Source: Lactifluus volemus (lineage: Eukaryota; Basidiomycota; Agaricomycetes; Russulales; Russulaceae). From it: a DNA stretch of 51,167 nt. The stretch spans positions 1 through 51,167 of the forward strand of contig WTXI01000260.1 of NCBI GenBank assembly GCA_022376515.1, written 5' to 3'. The notes below the pieces were generated by a model. That model was not told the DNA's origin and did no database searches. It saw only the letters and a list, made by a program, of their open reading frames with translations. Within the stretch, counting starts at the first letter, position 1, and every line of letters starts with the position of its first letter. Below are positions 10,310 to 21,907 of this stretch, one piece after another. The position numbers and the translations under genes were made by a program.

Positions 10310-11722
10310 ATGGATTATGATCGCAAATCCACTGTATCATCATTTTATGGGGGTCGTAGGACCTCCGTAGATGCCCTCAATCGAGACTACACTGCACAAC
10401 TCACATCGTCTGACCCCCGATCCCGCCGCGACTCTTCCTCATCATTTTTCCTCTCTGCAAGCCCTACAACTCCCCAAACAGGCTCAGAAGGACACATCCG
10501 TACACACAGCGCAGGATATAACCGGATGTCATACTTTGACGCTGGGCGCGAGGAACCCGTCAAGGGCGGCAATGATGAGTTTGAACAACCCAATGAAGGC
10601 GGTTGGGATGTCTTTGCAGACTTCAACAATACGGGTCCCCGCTACAGCCAAGCGTTTGGTCTCGGTCACCAAGAGCCAAGGTGCGTCAAGTGTCGCTCCC
10701 GGTTGACGCTCCTCCTCACCTTTCTTTTACAGCTATCGGCAAATTCCACCGTCGGCCTCAGGCAAACCGGATGAAGAATCCAGAACCCAGGGACCCGTTG
10801 AGTTGGTGACCGTACCCGCTCTCGGCGCGGAGTGGGGAAAAGATGAACTGAAGAGTATGACCAAAGGCGCACGGAGAGAGAAAAAAAGGGAGAATCTCGG
10901 GAGAAAGTGGAAAGCGTTCAATCGCGAAGCGTATGGCTTGTGTGGTAGCAAATGGCTCACCCGTCGCACCATCGTTTTTATTCTTTTCGGGACCTGTGCC
11001 GTGTATGTCCCGCCGCATTCGTTCACCCGCCCGCGTAGCGCTGATCGTATACAAACCCACTTTTTCCCGCAGCGTTGGTGTCATACTCGCCTTTGTCATC
11101 CCGCGCGTGCCTAGCTTCGCCGTCAATGCATCGAATCCTCTTCAGCAGGCGACAGGCTCGTGGAACGCATCCATCCCGTCAGAGTTTAGCCGCTTTCCCG
11201 CCAACTTTTCTTTCCCTGCCGAGCTCTCGCTTCAAGTCGACACTAACTCCAACTTTTTGCCTCTCGTTTTCAACTCCCTGGATGCCCAGGTGTACGATCT
11301 CAACTCATTCTATCTGGTCGGAAAGGGTCACATGAACCATACCAAGCTCCCCGCCAAGGCGTTTACAAACATTCTGATGCCACTCAACTTTACATACGTG
11401 GCGACCAACGACAGTGACTTGACATGTCAATCAGCTTTTTATTTTTGTTTTTCATGCTACTGAAATAACTGACCATCCATCCACACAGGGATCAACTGGT
11501 ACGATGCTTGCAGAAATTCGATTCAATATGCCAATGGCTCTCGGCCAGGTTCGTTCTTGTCATGCTGCTTTATCAATAATTATATAGCTTATCCTCCATC
11601 TAGGCCTTCAATTCCGCGTCAATATTGTCATGGACATTGCTGGACTTCCCTCTCGGCATGCCGCCGCGACAACGGTCACCAACGCGAATTGTCCCTTCCA
11701 ACTCCCTGCTAACGCGGGCTGA
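10310..11722 (+). CDS. Single-pass membrane protein with LEA-2-like luminal domain
   Basis: Five exons with matching phases: 10310-10680, 10733-11002, 11073-11425, 11489-11548, 11604-11722, giving 390 residues; introns are 52-70 nt. The N-terminal ~195 residues are hydrophilic and serine-rich (MDYDRKSTVSSFYGGRR, SPTTPQTGSEG) with a basic, coiled stretch (KGARREKKRENLGRKWKAF). One transmembrane helix follows at about 205-228 (TIVFILFGTCAVVGVILAF). The C-terminal part has several N-glycosylation sequons (NFSF, NHTK, NFTY) and alternating beta-strand-like segments, consistent with an LEA-2/immunoglobulin-like fold facing the lumen or cell exterior. I recall similar basidiomycete proteins as conserved but uncharacterised; the LEA-2 label is inference from pattern only. 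The third donor (GTCAAT) is unusual. Confidence 0.75.
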
Positions 11723-13416
11723 TCTCCAACGGTCAGCATTTCATATCTCATTGGTCACTTAGTAACTCTCACTGTAAATCGAAGGACGCACGGTTGGTCA
11801 TCTTTTTCCGATATGCTCCCCCACGTATCGGTACCTACCTGCCCCCCCATCTGCTTCACGGACTCTGAAGATCTGAACCTCGGACATACCCTATATAAAC
11901 ATCTGTTTCTGGCCTGTATAGTCGCTTTATTGCATTTTCTCTACCTCGATGCTTTACGTGGACTTGTGTTACGAAAGTCTCTTATTTAGTCGAAATAGTA
12001 TCGTAACTTTTTGCCAAGGCAGATGTTGAACTGCTACACGGAGAGTGGAGTACGTTTCATGTGCTTGAGCTTTCCTCTATGAGCATTTAATTAAAAGGCG
12101 GTGATGATTTTTTGGTTGGTTTGGTGGGGGTACAATTGCAATTAGTAACATATACAGTCTCTTTTGTACGAACGAAAGTTCCAACACAACATGCCAAAAA
12201 ATCCCACATGGTCGAAGAGAGACAGGGCGAGAAACCGGGCACCCACGCCAACAAGAATGCGGGACAGGACAACACAAGTTGAAAAACTGATTTTGGGGGT
12301 CTTTTGGGTTCTCTGTTGGAAAAGAACAAGTAAAAAAAGAAAAAAAGAAAATGGCGCAAGGCAATCAAATATGATGATCTTGGTCTTGGGCGTAGGCAGA
12401 CGGGCGAACACCCCCCGATAGCGTTTTCGAGCATCGCGCCGTCGCACTTGGTCTGTTTGTTTGGTGATGGCGAAGAATGATGGTGGCGCCGCCGCTCCAG
12501 TGTAGGACGTACTGATTAAAACAAAAGAAAAGGTCTAAAACGGTAGTCTGTCCTCAAAAAACAGTAAAGGTGTAACTTACTACTGTACTTTGTATTTCAT
12601 ATGGCTCAAAAGGCCATCTTCGTCACCACCTCGTTCGCGCCGGAAAATCGTTGCTCCCCTGCGGGGACTAAGCGTCGCCCTACAGACACCTCTACCCGCG
12701 GTTTAGCCAACTTTCACCACCAGACAGTGCTCAACGTTCGGCATCGAGAACTTTGAACAAAATTTTTTTCCGCCATGCGTAGATTGGTAGGTAGGTGTGA
12801 TTTCCCGATAGAGTCGCGAATTTCAGCTGACGTATCTAAGCTGGCGTGTACGATGAAGCGATTGCAATTCGATTGCGAGTGAGTGAGGGACAACTGAGGG
12901 GAGTTACTGTCCGGTCACATGGCCAGCATATGTAATCACGTGGCCAGCTACGCGTGGCGTCGCGTGCATATGAACCCATATATGCGTACCTTTCCTGCGA
13001 ATACTCTACACTCGGCAGGTGGCGCATCTCAAGATTAGAACCAGCATCCCTCCCTCATGTCTGCGTCAGATGCACCGAACTCTGTCAAACGGTACTATTC
13101 CTGCTCGCGACACTTCGGATAGCTTTCCATAACCACCGGCGATTCCGCGATGCATATTTTTTCTGCTGTTGCTGTCCCGACGCCGCCACTGATGCCGACA
13201 ATGTTCCCGACGCCACCACACTACCATTGTGCACGTCTGCAGCCGCCCCCTCTACTACCCGTCTACCATGTGCAAGTCACCTCATGCTGGGCCAGGCCCG
13301 GCCCGTAGACAGTCTATGTGCCACTCCAGCACTCCCTTGGTGAACGAACCCCAGGCCTTACTTTCTCAGATTATAAGTACCTCAATTTGTTTATCGCATT
13401 TGATTTACGGCCACAG
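11723..13416. other. Spacer with no supported gene
   Basis: Three overlapping minus-strand frames at 12077-12447 and several plus-strand frames are mutually exclusive and lack motifs. A short ATG frame near 13056 (MSASDAPNSVKRYY) could be a first exon, but I could not join it. Nothing else is called. Confidence 0.45.
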
Positions 13417-13622
13417 ATGGGGCGCCAGGGGTCGATTACAGAGTTGTACAAGCACAACAGTGAGGCGTTCAATGCGGCAAGTGCCAAACATTCAGGTAAC
13501 ATCGTGATTAAAAAACACGGGAGGGAGCTGCTGGGGTATAGTAATGTCAATATCATTGTTCTCCAGTCGCGTTGATGCCTGCCAGAACAACCACTGGCAC
13601 GAGAACGTCGAGAAGAGCCTGA
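13417..13622 (+). CDS. Small two-exon ORF, hypothetical
   Basis: Exons 13417-13495 and 13567-13622 join through a GTAACA...CTCCAG intron of 71 nt with consistent phase to give 44 residues (MGRQGSITELYKHNSEAFNA...). The ATG follows a CCACAG sequence, so it may be an internal exon. A possible upstream exon ends at a GTGAAC donor at about 13341. The product is basic at the C terminus (RTTTGTRTSRRA). Not recognised; it could be a gene remnant. Confidence 0.3.
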
Positions 13623-13888
13623 GAATTGGTCGAATGTGCCAGAACTAGCGTCTCATCAGAAGTGCCAGCTTTCCATGACGGGAAAGTGCCAACGGGCAAC
13701 GATTTGTCGCGAATCCAGATATCGAGTCATGCAAGGGAGTGTCGCCGTGTCGGGATGGGAATTTCAGCCCGGGGGTCGGATGTGGTCATTCTGGTTGGCT
13801 GTTGTTTAAATATCAGTCGACATAGGAATTACCCCAGTCTTCACACCCCTGCAATCCTTCACTCATTCCTTCCACTGCGTATAGCACC

Positions 13889-14448
13889 ATGCCCAAACAT
13901 ACTTCATCCAACAGAAACCCAGAATACAAAATAATTACTTTCGCAGCTGGGAAGCCCTATGATAGGAGCTCGCCGCAACTGGTAAGACGTTCCGTTGCAA
14001 GATAGGGGTGATCTTACACACCGCGATGCAGACTCTTCATCACGTTTGTTCATCCTCCCAGCCACCATCATTACATTGTCCCAAATGCGAGAGGCCGTGT
14101 CGGAGACGACAAGAATTGGGCCGTCACTTGTTGACGTTCCACCTCCCTTGCTCTGTCCACTGCCCTTACGCGTCTTGTCCCTGGAGAGGGGATCGTAAAG
14201 AGGATCTCAAGAAGCACCTGAAAAACCAGGGGTGCGGTCCACTTAACCCAAAGCGAGAGCAGTACGAGATATACGAGAAAAACGCGATCCTATATTGGAT
14301 CCTCGATCGAGACGAACCCGTTGAGACAGTGGAAAAATATGTGGTCGGGGTGGTTGAAGAGAGGGCTCTGGAAGTAGGTAAAGTGAAGGAATGGAATGAA
14401 CCGTGGGGCTATGAATGGAAGACAACCCGACGCCTTCGTAACGAGTAG
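13889..14448 (+). CDS. C2H2 zinc-finger protein
   Basis: Two exons (13889-13981 and 14032-14448, 50-nt intron GTAAGA...TGCAG, phase 0) give 169 residues. The first finger is canonical: CPKC, then 12 residues, then H-x4-H (RHLLTFH). The second is CPYASC, 12 residues, H-x5-C (CPWRGDRKEDLKKH), a divergent C2HC form. The remaining ~85 residues are charged with no recognised domain. Paired fingers of this GDRKEDLKKH type are common in Agaricomycete proteins of unknown role; DNA or protein binding is likely but untested. A TTTAAATA element lies about 80 nt upstream of the ATG. Confidence 0.75.
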
Positions 14449-16500
14449 CGGAGTTGGCCCTGGCAACCGCCGCGAATATCCTATCGATGGATTATTGTGT
14501 CCGCGTCCCGAGTCTGTCCGCCCAGCCGAAAACGACTCCGATGGAACTGACAATATCACCATTTCATAACACATCAGGGTCCGTCACTTAGTAGAAGTCG
14601 CAGAAGAGAATATTGTGCTTAATGTATAATTAGTTAACGCGAAACATAGCGGTCTTCGGCGTGTGCAACTGAAGGACTTACTGGACACAAGCCTCACAAG
14701 GGTAGATTGGCAATTGTCCAGCCATAGCAATAGAGAATGTGTCAGGCGGAAACATGAGTCCATTCAAGTTCCGTGGAGATAGCGAAATTTGGGGTGGACA
14801 CAAATTATACGTGTACTCAGCGATCAGATCCGGGATCCGATGAAACTCAGTATCTGATACCCAAAAATATCACATCAACGCCTCAGCCCTAATATAGGCC
14901 TAATACCTCAGGCAACGCGGGAAATTCCCCCTTATTTTGGAAGGTGGGTGTCACGTGTTCTCGATAAATGCATTACGCGGCCTCCATCGTCGTTACGCAG
15001 TCCCATTATCTCCGCCGTTTATAGTGGAGTATTGATTGCATGGTGTGATGTCCAAATTGGAAAGTCGCACCATGTTTTTTTTTTTCAAACACTCCTCATG
15101 TGTGATCAAAGACTTTCCTGTGCCAGCCTGCCCAAAGAGAATGAGCCCATGTTTAGATTCCAGATTCTGGATCCGCTTGACAATAGAGGCTGGATGTTAG
15201 CAATATGTCAATTGTAGTTGCGGTGGTAGCGGCGGAAGCCACGGTCTGTGAAGCACCAGAATGGCTGTGGCTTCCGAGTGCAGCAGTGGGATGGGAGGAT
15301 GCAGCTCAGTGGGTGTGGTATGACGTCCCGAGAGACTGAGCAGGTCGCCGCGGATCCCCGTACTACGAACTGTGTTGTCCGGCGCGTGTTCAATTTCATC
15401 CCGGAAGCTGCTCTATAGTTCAGGGAGGGTATTTCGTATATCAAGTTTGGGAAGTGAGGATAGTATGAATGCTGACCACGCAGTCATCTCCGATTGTCTC
15501 CCGAAGCGTGTAGTAGTAAGATATGATAAGTGATGTGGGTCAGGTTGGAAAGTAATATGTTACCGCGTTCGAGGTAGCCCCGAATGACTTACGTCAGATT
15601 CGCCTAATTGATCCGCAGAGAGCGCAACCCAACGCTCATTGCTTGCCTGCACTTTTGCCAGTTAAATGATGCCAGCGATTATGTTTTGCGCACACAACCC
15701 AATCTTCTCCCGGCTGCGATTGCTTTGGCTCCTCAGGAATTGTCCCATTTCAACAGACCGCATGCAAGTCCAGAGGGAAAATACCTTCGACGATCGATGA
15801 CGCTACATCTGTAAGGTGTAGAGCATTAGAAAAGTTCACGCAGGCGACAAGTCGCCCGGGCCGCATTTTCTCCGAGTGTGAGAGGAAATGTCCAAGCACG
15901 CCAGTAATCCCGTTGCAACCCTCTGCAGCCTTCGCTTCGCCAAATTAGTAACCCTGTGCAGAGGGATGTCTAGTATTGATGATCGGCAGAAGCTAACTTA
16001 TAGGGATATCCTCAAAAAATTGCACCAAGTCGGAACCCTTCGCGAGAACGCGGAATAGCCGGGCCAAAGTCATCGATCCCGGTTGACAATTTCGCCCTAG
16101 ACCCGATCTACGAATAAACGATAAATCAGGTTTGACCTGCGAACACGCTCGGGATGAATAGAGGATGGTAAAGATGGCCTTGTTGTGGCTTCTGATGCGT
16201 CGAAGGCTTGTACTGGCAGCAACTTCACACTGGCACGCTCGGGATGAACGTCTTGTATGTCATCATGATGGTCTGGAGCGCATCGTAGAACGAAACTCTG
16301 TGGATTTGAGATGGGGAACGCGCTACGTAATCTGTCTAGTTTGGGTGAGCGGCCCTAGAGGCCCGAGTGTTCTTCATGGGGTTTGCAGAAAGGGGACGGA
16401 GCGCAGGCAAAGCCCGGGCCTGACAGCATTCTTTGGTGAGTGATATAGAGACAGAGGCGAGCCAATAGAATATAACGGTAACATACACAATTGACTCTAT
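14449..16500. other. Gene-poor spacer containing an NLR fragment
   Basis: Apart from the short NACHT P-loop relic at 15094-15190, no coding signal is convincing. Frames at 15608-15814 and 16165-16443 have no motifs. The latter sits directly downstream of the NLR gene's stop and on the opposite strand. Confidence 0.5.
15094..15190 (-). pseudogene. Orphan NACHT P-loop fragment
   Basis: On the minus strand this stretch is clearly homologous to 20252-20346 of the neighbouring NLR gene and still encodes the Walker A core GQAGTGKS. Differences are scattered substitutions plus small gaps. Similarity stops abruptly on both sides, so the piece is a truncated duplicate about 5 kb from the intact copy. 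Confidence 0.8.
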
Positions 16501-19500
16501 CTAAATGTCATGACATACTGTAGCCCAATTTGATCCGTGAACAAAGTTTTCCAGTTCAAGCCAAGTTTCGTATCTTCCTGCAATCCAAACAGTGTTAGAC
16601 CTATGGAAATACGGTCGGTGAATCTGGGGAATCCACATCAGAAGTTCACCCTCTTCCCCACACATCCACCCATCATCTTTAATTGGGAATTTGTTCATAA
16701 AATCCATCCTCTCAACATCTTCAATTCTGACCTTCTTCGCACTAAACGTGTGATCTTGTGAGGCCGCGATGTGCTGCAGGTCCGGCGAGAATACAACAAG
16801 GTCGACCGATTTGTTGTATTCAGGAAACGATCTTGCTACCGCTCCCATCGGGACATCCCATAGGCGAATCGTGTGATCTTCCGAAGCCGAAGCAATGTAT
16901 CGCCCATCTGGTGAGAATGTAACACAATTTACCCGACCCGTGTGTCCAGTAAATGGGCGCGCAATGGTTTCTCCTGTCGCGCAATTCCACATGCGAACCG
17001 TGCGATCGAATGAGGCTGAGGCGACACGATGTCCGTCAGGCGAGAACGCAACAGATGTGACCCAATCTTTATGTCCAATGAATGGCGCAACTATGGCCTC
17101 TCCTGTTGCGGCATCCCATATGCGAATCGTGCAATCCGCCGAGGCCGAAGCGATGTGCCTCCCATCTGGAGAAAATGCAACAGATATGACCATCTGAGTG
17201 TGTCCAGTAAACGGGTCTGCTATGGCCTCTCCTGTTACAGCGTCCCACGCACGAACCGTGTGGTCTTGAGAGGCCGAGGCGATGCGCTTCCCGTCCGGCG
17301 AGAATACAACACAACTGACGCATTCAGTGTGTCCAGTAAACGGGTCCACAACGACCGCTCCTGTTGTGGCGTCCCACATGCGAATGGTGCAATCAGCTGA
17401 CGCCGAAACAATATGCCGCCCGTCTGGCGAGAATGAGACAGACGTGACTGCACCGCTGTGTCCAGTAAACGGGCCTGCGGCTATATTTCCTGTTGCGGCA
17501 TCCCATACTCGAATTGTGCAATCATCGGACGCCGAAGCAATGAGCTGCCCATCTGAAGAGAATGCAACAGAATAAATGCGACGGCTGTGTCCAATCAATG
17601 GGCCCGCAGCAACTTGTCCTGTTGTGGCATCCCGCAGGTAAATTGTTTGGTCGTACGAAGCTGAGGCAATGCGCTGGCCATCTGGTGAGAACGCAACAGC
17701 GCGGACCCCATTGATGTGGCCAATCAATGGGTCTACTGCTACATCCGCTGCGGTGCCCCACACACGGATCGTATGGTCGATCGAGCCTGACGTGATGCGT
17801 TTCCCGTCAGGAGAGAATGCAACAGAAAGGACCCGATCGGTGTGTCCAATAAACGGGCCTGCTACAACGTCTCCCGTTGCAGAATCCCACACCCGAATGG
17901 TATAATCGAATGAGGCCGAGGCAACGAGCTGCCCATCTGGGGAAAATGCAACAGAGTAGACCTCATCGGTGTGTCCAATAAATGGCCCCACTATGACTTC
18001 TCCTGTTGCGGCATCCCACACGTGGATCATGAAATCCGTCGAAGCCGAGGCGATGAGCTCCCCGTTTGGTGAGAAAGCTACCACGTGGACGCAATCGGTG
18101 TGTCTAGTGAACGGTCCCGCTACAACCTCTCCTGTGGTGGCATCCCACACCCGAATTGTGCAATCTCCTGAGGCGGAGACGATGCGCTTCCCGTCCGGCG
18201 AGAATGCAACACAACTGGCCCATGCTGTGTGTCCAGTAAACGGACTTGCCACGACGGTTCCTTTTGAAACATCCCATACGCAAATGGTGCCATCGATCAA
18301 GGCCGATGCGATGCGCTCCCCGTCCGGCGAGTATGCCACAGAATAGACCTCGCCGGCGTGACTAGTAAACGGGCCTGCGAAGATCTCGCCTATTGCAGCA
18401 TCCCACACCCGGATCGTACCATCCCTCGAGCCCGAGGCGATGTGCTGCCCGTCAGGAGAGAATACAACCGAGGCGATACAGTCAGTGTGTCCAATAAATG
18501 GGCCTGCTACAACCTCCCCAGTTGTGGCATCCCACACTCGAATCATGCAATCCCGCGAGCCTGAGGCAATGGTGTGTCCGTCTGGTGAGAATGCAACAGA
18601 GTCGATTGCTTCATGTCCATGAATCGTCATTTCCAAACCTGGCCAATGAGACAACTGCCCGCGTCCCAAGCACAACGCACGAGGGAATAGAGGACGGTAG
18701 TGCTTGACGATGTGGGAAGAGGATGGGCCAAATGGTAGTGCAGATATGTAGATATGCGGAGCGCTCCTTGCAATGGCCATCCCAAAGTACCGCACAAACG
18801 AGGACGCATCATCCACAATCGCCAACAAATTCTCCACAGCTTGAGAAGTCTGTTGAAATTTTATGGAATCATTGCGACGTGTCATATTCAATTATAGGAT
18901 GTACATACCTTCCACTGGCCAGACAGCAACCATGTGTTCACAGTCGATAATGCTGGTAAAGCAACGCTCACTTTGCTCTTGATGCTAAGCACTTCTAGCC
19001 AAAACAGAAACTTCGTCTCGAACAGGGATCGAACTTTCGCGAAGAGGTCTTGCTCAAAAGAAACATGTTCTAAATGGCCGTTCCATAAAACGCATGCATA
19101 CGATAGAGCAGGAGGGATGTTTTTGGAAATTCGAGAGTTGATGTCTAGGACATCACTGTTCGCAAGGTATGATGACTCGAGTTCGCAAATGTTAAACTTC
19201 AGCTTGTCGAGCATCAAACCAAGGCAGGAATGTGCCAACTGACGATGGGAATCGTCAAGGTCCACATAAAACATGTCACTCTTCTTGCTCGTGAGAAAGT
19301 CACGGAATGATGTATGGAGAGGAATGATGGGGCGCGTATGGTCGGATGAAGTCACATTACTCAGCAGTGAGCCGAGGTGACGGAGCATTTCAAAAACAGG
19401 ATCGGAATCTTCGGCGTCGTCAATTGCGGAATGTCGACGCAAGGCGATTAAGGAATGTATGGAGAGCGGTTCGATTGCAGCAAGAATCTGTCCCATAACG

Positions 19501-21907
19501 GAACGAAATAGAATCTGCGCTTCTTGAGGTAAGAAGTACCCTTCAAGAATTTCTATGTATAATTTGTCCAGCGGATCTTGTCCACTGCGATCTTGAGAGT
19601 GTCCTAGCAGGCGCTGTACACACTTTTTCTTGCTGAAGCCAAGACTAGCAGGAGGGCTGTCTATAAACCCAGATGCAGCGGCTGCCCACTGGAACAAGCC
19701 CTCTGCTGCCTTTGCTAGCTCAGCACCATGTTGGTTGAACATGTCCCGAGGGAGTTCCTTCTGAAGATACAAGAGAATATCTTGCTCCGTCTTGGCCGCC
19801 AGTTTAGTGTCATCCATGTAGAGTATGTCGACAGATGATGCTTCTGCGAATGCCGGTTCAATGCCATCTTCCAGCCGTGAGGTGATAAGTACACGGAACG
19901 CTGATGGGAGGTCGGCAATATGTTTGGCGAGAAAGGTGTGTAATCCGATTTTGCCAGTTGCATCTCCACTCTCATCCAACGCGTCGATGACAATAAGAGC
20001 CGGAAAAGGGGGCGAACCGTTCTTCAGCGGTTCAATGAGGAAGGATTCGAAAAGTGTGCGATAATCTCGGGCATTACGGAGAGAAGATTTATCCTTGATG
20101 ACTCTCCCGAGGGCGTGTTTGAACGCAAGATTGCGATCGGAGAGATCGCGGGCAATCGTCGTAAAGAGCTGGTAAGCGTCGTGCTTGGACTGCTCGCTCC
20201 GCAAAAAGGTGAAGTACGAGGCGAGACAGATGTCGTCGAACCGACGTGCAACCTCATGTGCAATTGAAGACTTTCCCGTGCCAGCCTGCCCGAAGAGAAC
20301 GAGGCCACGTTTAGATTTCGGATTCTGGATCCACTTGACAATATGGTCCAGGAAATCTTCGCGTGTGCCTGGAAGACAGCGCTTCTCATCTCCGAATCGC
20401 CAGCCTCCCTTATGAGGCAATTCTCTGATTATTGCATTGAGTTCTGTGTCCCTTATGAGATCGATCGTCCAGCGATCGTGTTACACTCATAATTACGCAC
20501 CGGCTTCTACCACAGTAACCTCGGTGATGACAACAGCACGGGCAAGGAAACGTTCTCGCAGTAAGACGAGGTTGGAGCGGTGCTGTTCGATTTTCTCGTC
20601 GACAGGGCCGACAATATTCTTCAAAACCCGTTTTCCTGTTAATCGCATGTTAATAATGACCGATGAGACCGAGAGACCGAGATGACATACCAACTTTGAC
20701 GTCTTCCGCATACGAACTGATAAACTCGGCGCACTCCGACACGCATTTCAGCATGTCCTCTAGAATTTTCGCTTGCCTAGACTCTGGCCTGATGTCTCTT
20801 AACGCGTCGGCATCTTCCGCAAATTCGAACGCATCGAGTATTGTCTCAAGTAGTGTTTCGATGTTATCGTCACGCTGAACTTGCCGTAGCAATGCCTGGC
20901 GCAGGCAAGGTGAACAAGGAGTGGAATGAGTCATGTCCTGAGACAGAACAAGGAGACGCACCTCGGGGATCTTTGAGAGCATGCTCCATGCTAGTTTTGC
21001 ATAGGGGTTCAGCTGAACATCACAAGTTAGATCAGGACGAATCAACAAAAACGATACTGTGTTTACTTCTGCGATTGAGCTGACAGTATCCATCACCCAC
21101 TTGACGGCATTCACAGCATTTTTCCACGTTTTCATCGTATCGATGTTGTCGACAGCTTTCTGAGCACGACCGATCTTATCACGTGACGTCTCTGTTGAGT
21201 AGGCAATTCAGTACTTGAGAAGGAGATTGGGACGCGCAGCACCTTCAGTAACAATCCTTAGGAATACTGTGACCGGCTCCGGTGTATTATGTCCAGCTTC
21301 TCCTCCAGTTTTGCCGAGAATAATAATAAGTTCTTCGTGCAGGACGTTCAGTAAGAACATACGGGCATTCCAAGAAATAGACGAACCTTCTTGGGGATCA
21401 CAGGTAATCTCCTGCTTTCCAATAAGGATGTCCACCCCCATATGCCTTTTCGCATAAAGAGATATGATGATATAGGAGGATGATTGTACAGCGCTGCAGA
21501 AGAATCAGTTGCATGTGGAGACAAAAACACTATATTTCTCACAATGTGTCAACTTTCTCGTTCCATTCCACCCGTTGAGTTGCGCTCCGCACGGGTCGTG
21601 TCTTCCATATTCTCTCCCTGTAGGTCACGGTAACATAAAATCGCTTGTCTTTGCCAAGGAGACTCTTGAGACGGGGAAGATTGTGCGCTTTGAGGACTAA
21701 CCAGAAAAATTTAGTAACCATCAAAGCGGAATTATAAGGATACGTACCAGTCACCTGAAGAGGAAGCGAGCTTAGTTGTGTTTCGCTGACTTGATCGCGA
21801 CTGATAGTCCCTACTCGGAGTCCGGGGCTTTGAGAACCTTGGCTAAGGTAATAGTTAGTAGTGAAGACATAAGTGTGAGAGACACCGACATACGGATCTT
21901 GGATCAT
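16501..21907 (-). CDS. NLR-like STAND receptor: C2-like, NACHT, 14 WD40 repeats
   Basis: Ten exons fit in phase: 21894-21907, 21748-21842, 21543-21696, 21243-21493, 21067-21191, 20962-21012, 20691-20895, 20501-20635, 18909-20443, 16501-18849, giving about 1637 residues. Residues ~37-140 look like a C2 domain (LKAHNLPRLKSLLGKDKRFY, SSYIIISLYAKR, VTVFLRI). A helical linker follows, then a NACHT NTPase with Walker A GQAGTGKSS (about 395) and Walker B LIVIDALDES (about 493). Residues ~933-1534 hold 14 WD40 repeats plus a degenerate fifteenth. Fungal NLRs of this layout act in non-self recognition and regulated cell death (the Podospora HET-D/E/R group); ATP-driven oligomerisation follows ligand sensing by the repeats. 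The intron at 21843-21893 has a perfect TACTAAC branch site. An in-frame TGA near 21208 is avoided by a 51-nt intron (21192-21242). No disabling change remains in this model. Confidence 0.88.
16815..18618 (-). repeat. Tandem WD40-coding repeats (14 x ~129 bp)
   Basis: Fourteen consecutive 42-43-codon units follow the pattern GHTDxVxSVAFSPDGxxIASA, SxDxTIRVWDATTGE, VVAGPF. Units are also alike at DNA level (recurring GTGTCCAGT and CCGTCCGGCGAGAA-type blocks on the plus strand). Fourteen repeats would make two seven-bladed propellers. Differences concentrate in the loop residues after GH and in a few other columns, as in repeats with high internal conservation that undergo concerted evolution. 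Confidence 0.9.

Noticed and set aside
12077..12447. Three overlapping minus-strand frames near 12.1-12.4 kb
   Set aside because: Mutually exclusive, no motifs, no splice-linked exons, T-rich codons.
16165..16443. 92-codon plus-strand frame downstream of the NLR gene
   Set aside because: No motif, and it lies in the likely 3' flank of the NLR gene on the opposite strand.
21208..21210. In-frame TGA suggesting the NLR gene is a pseudogene
   Set aside because: A 51-nt intron with usable borders removes it and keeps phase with the exons on both sides.
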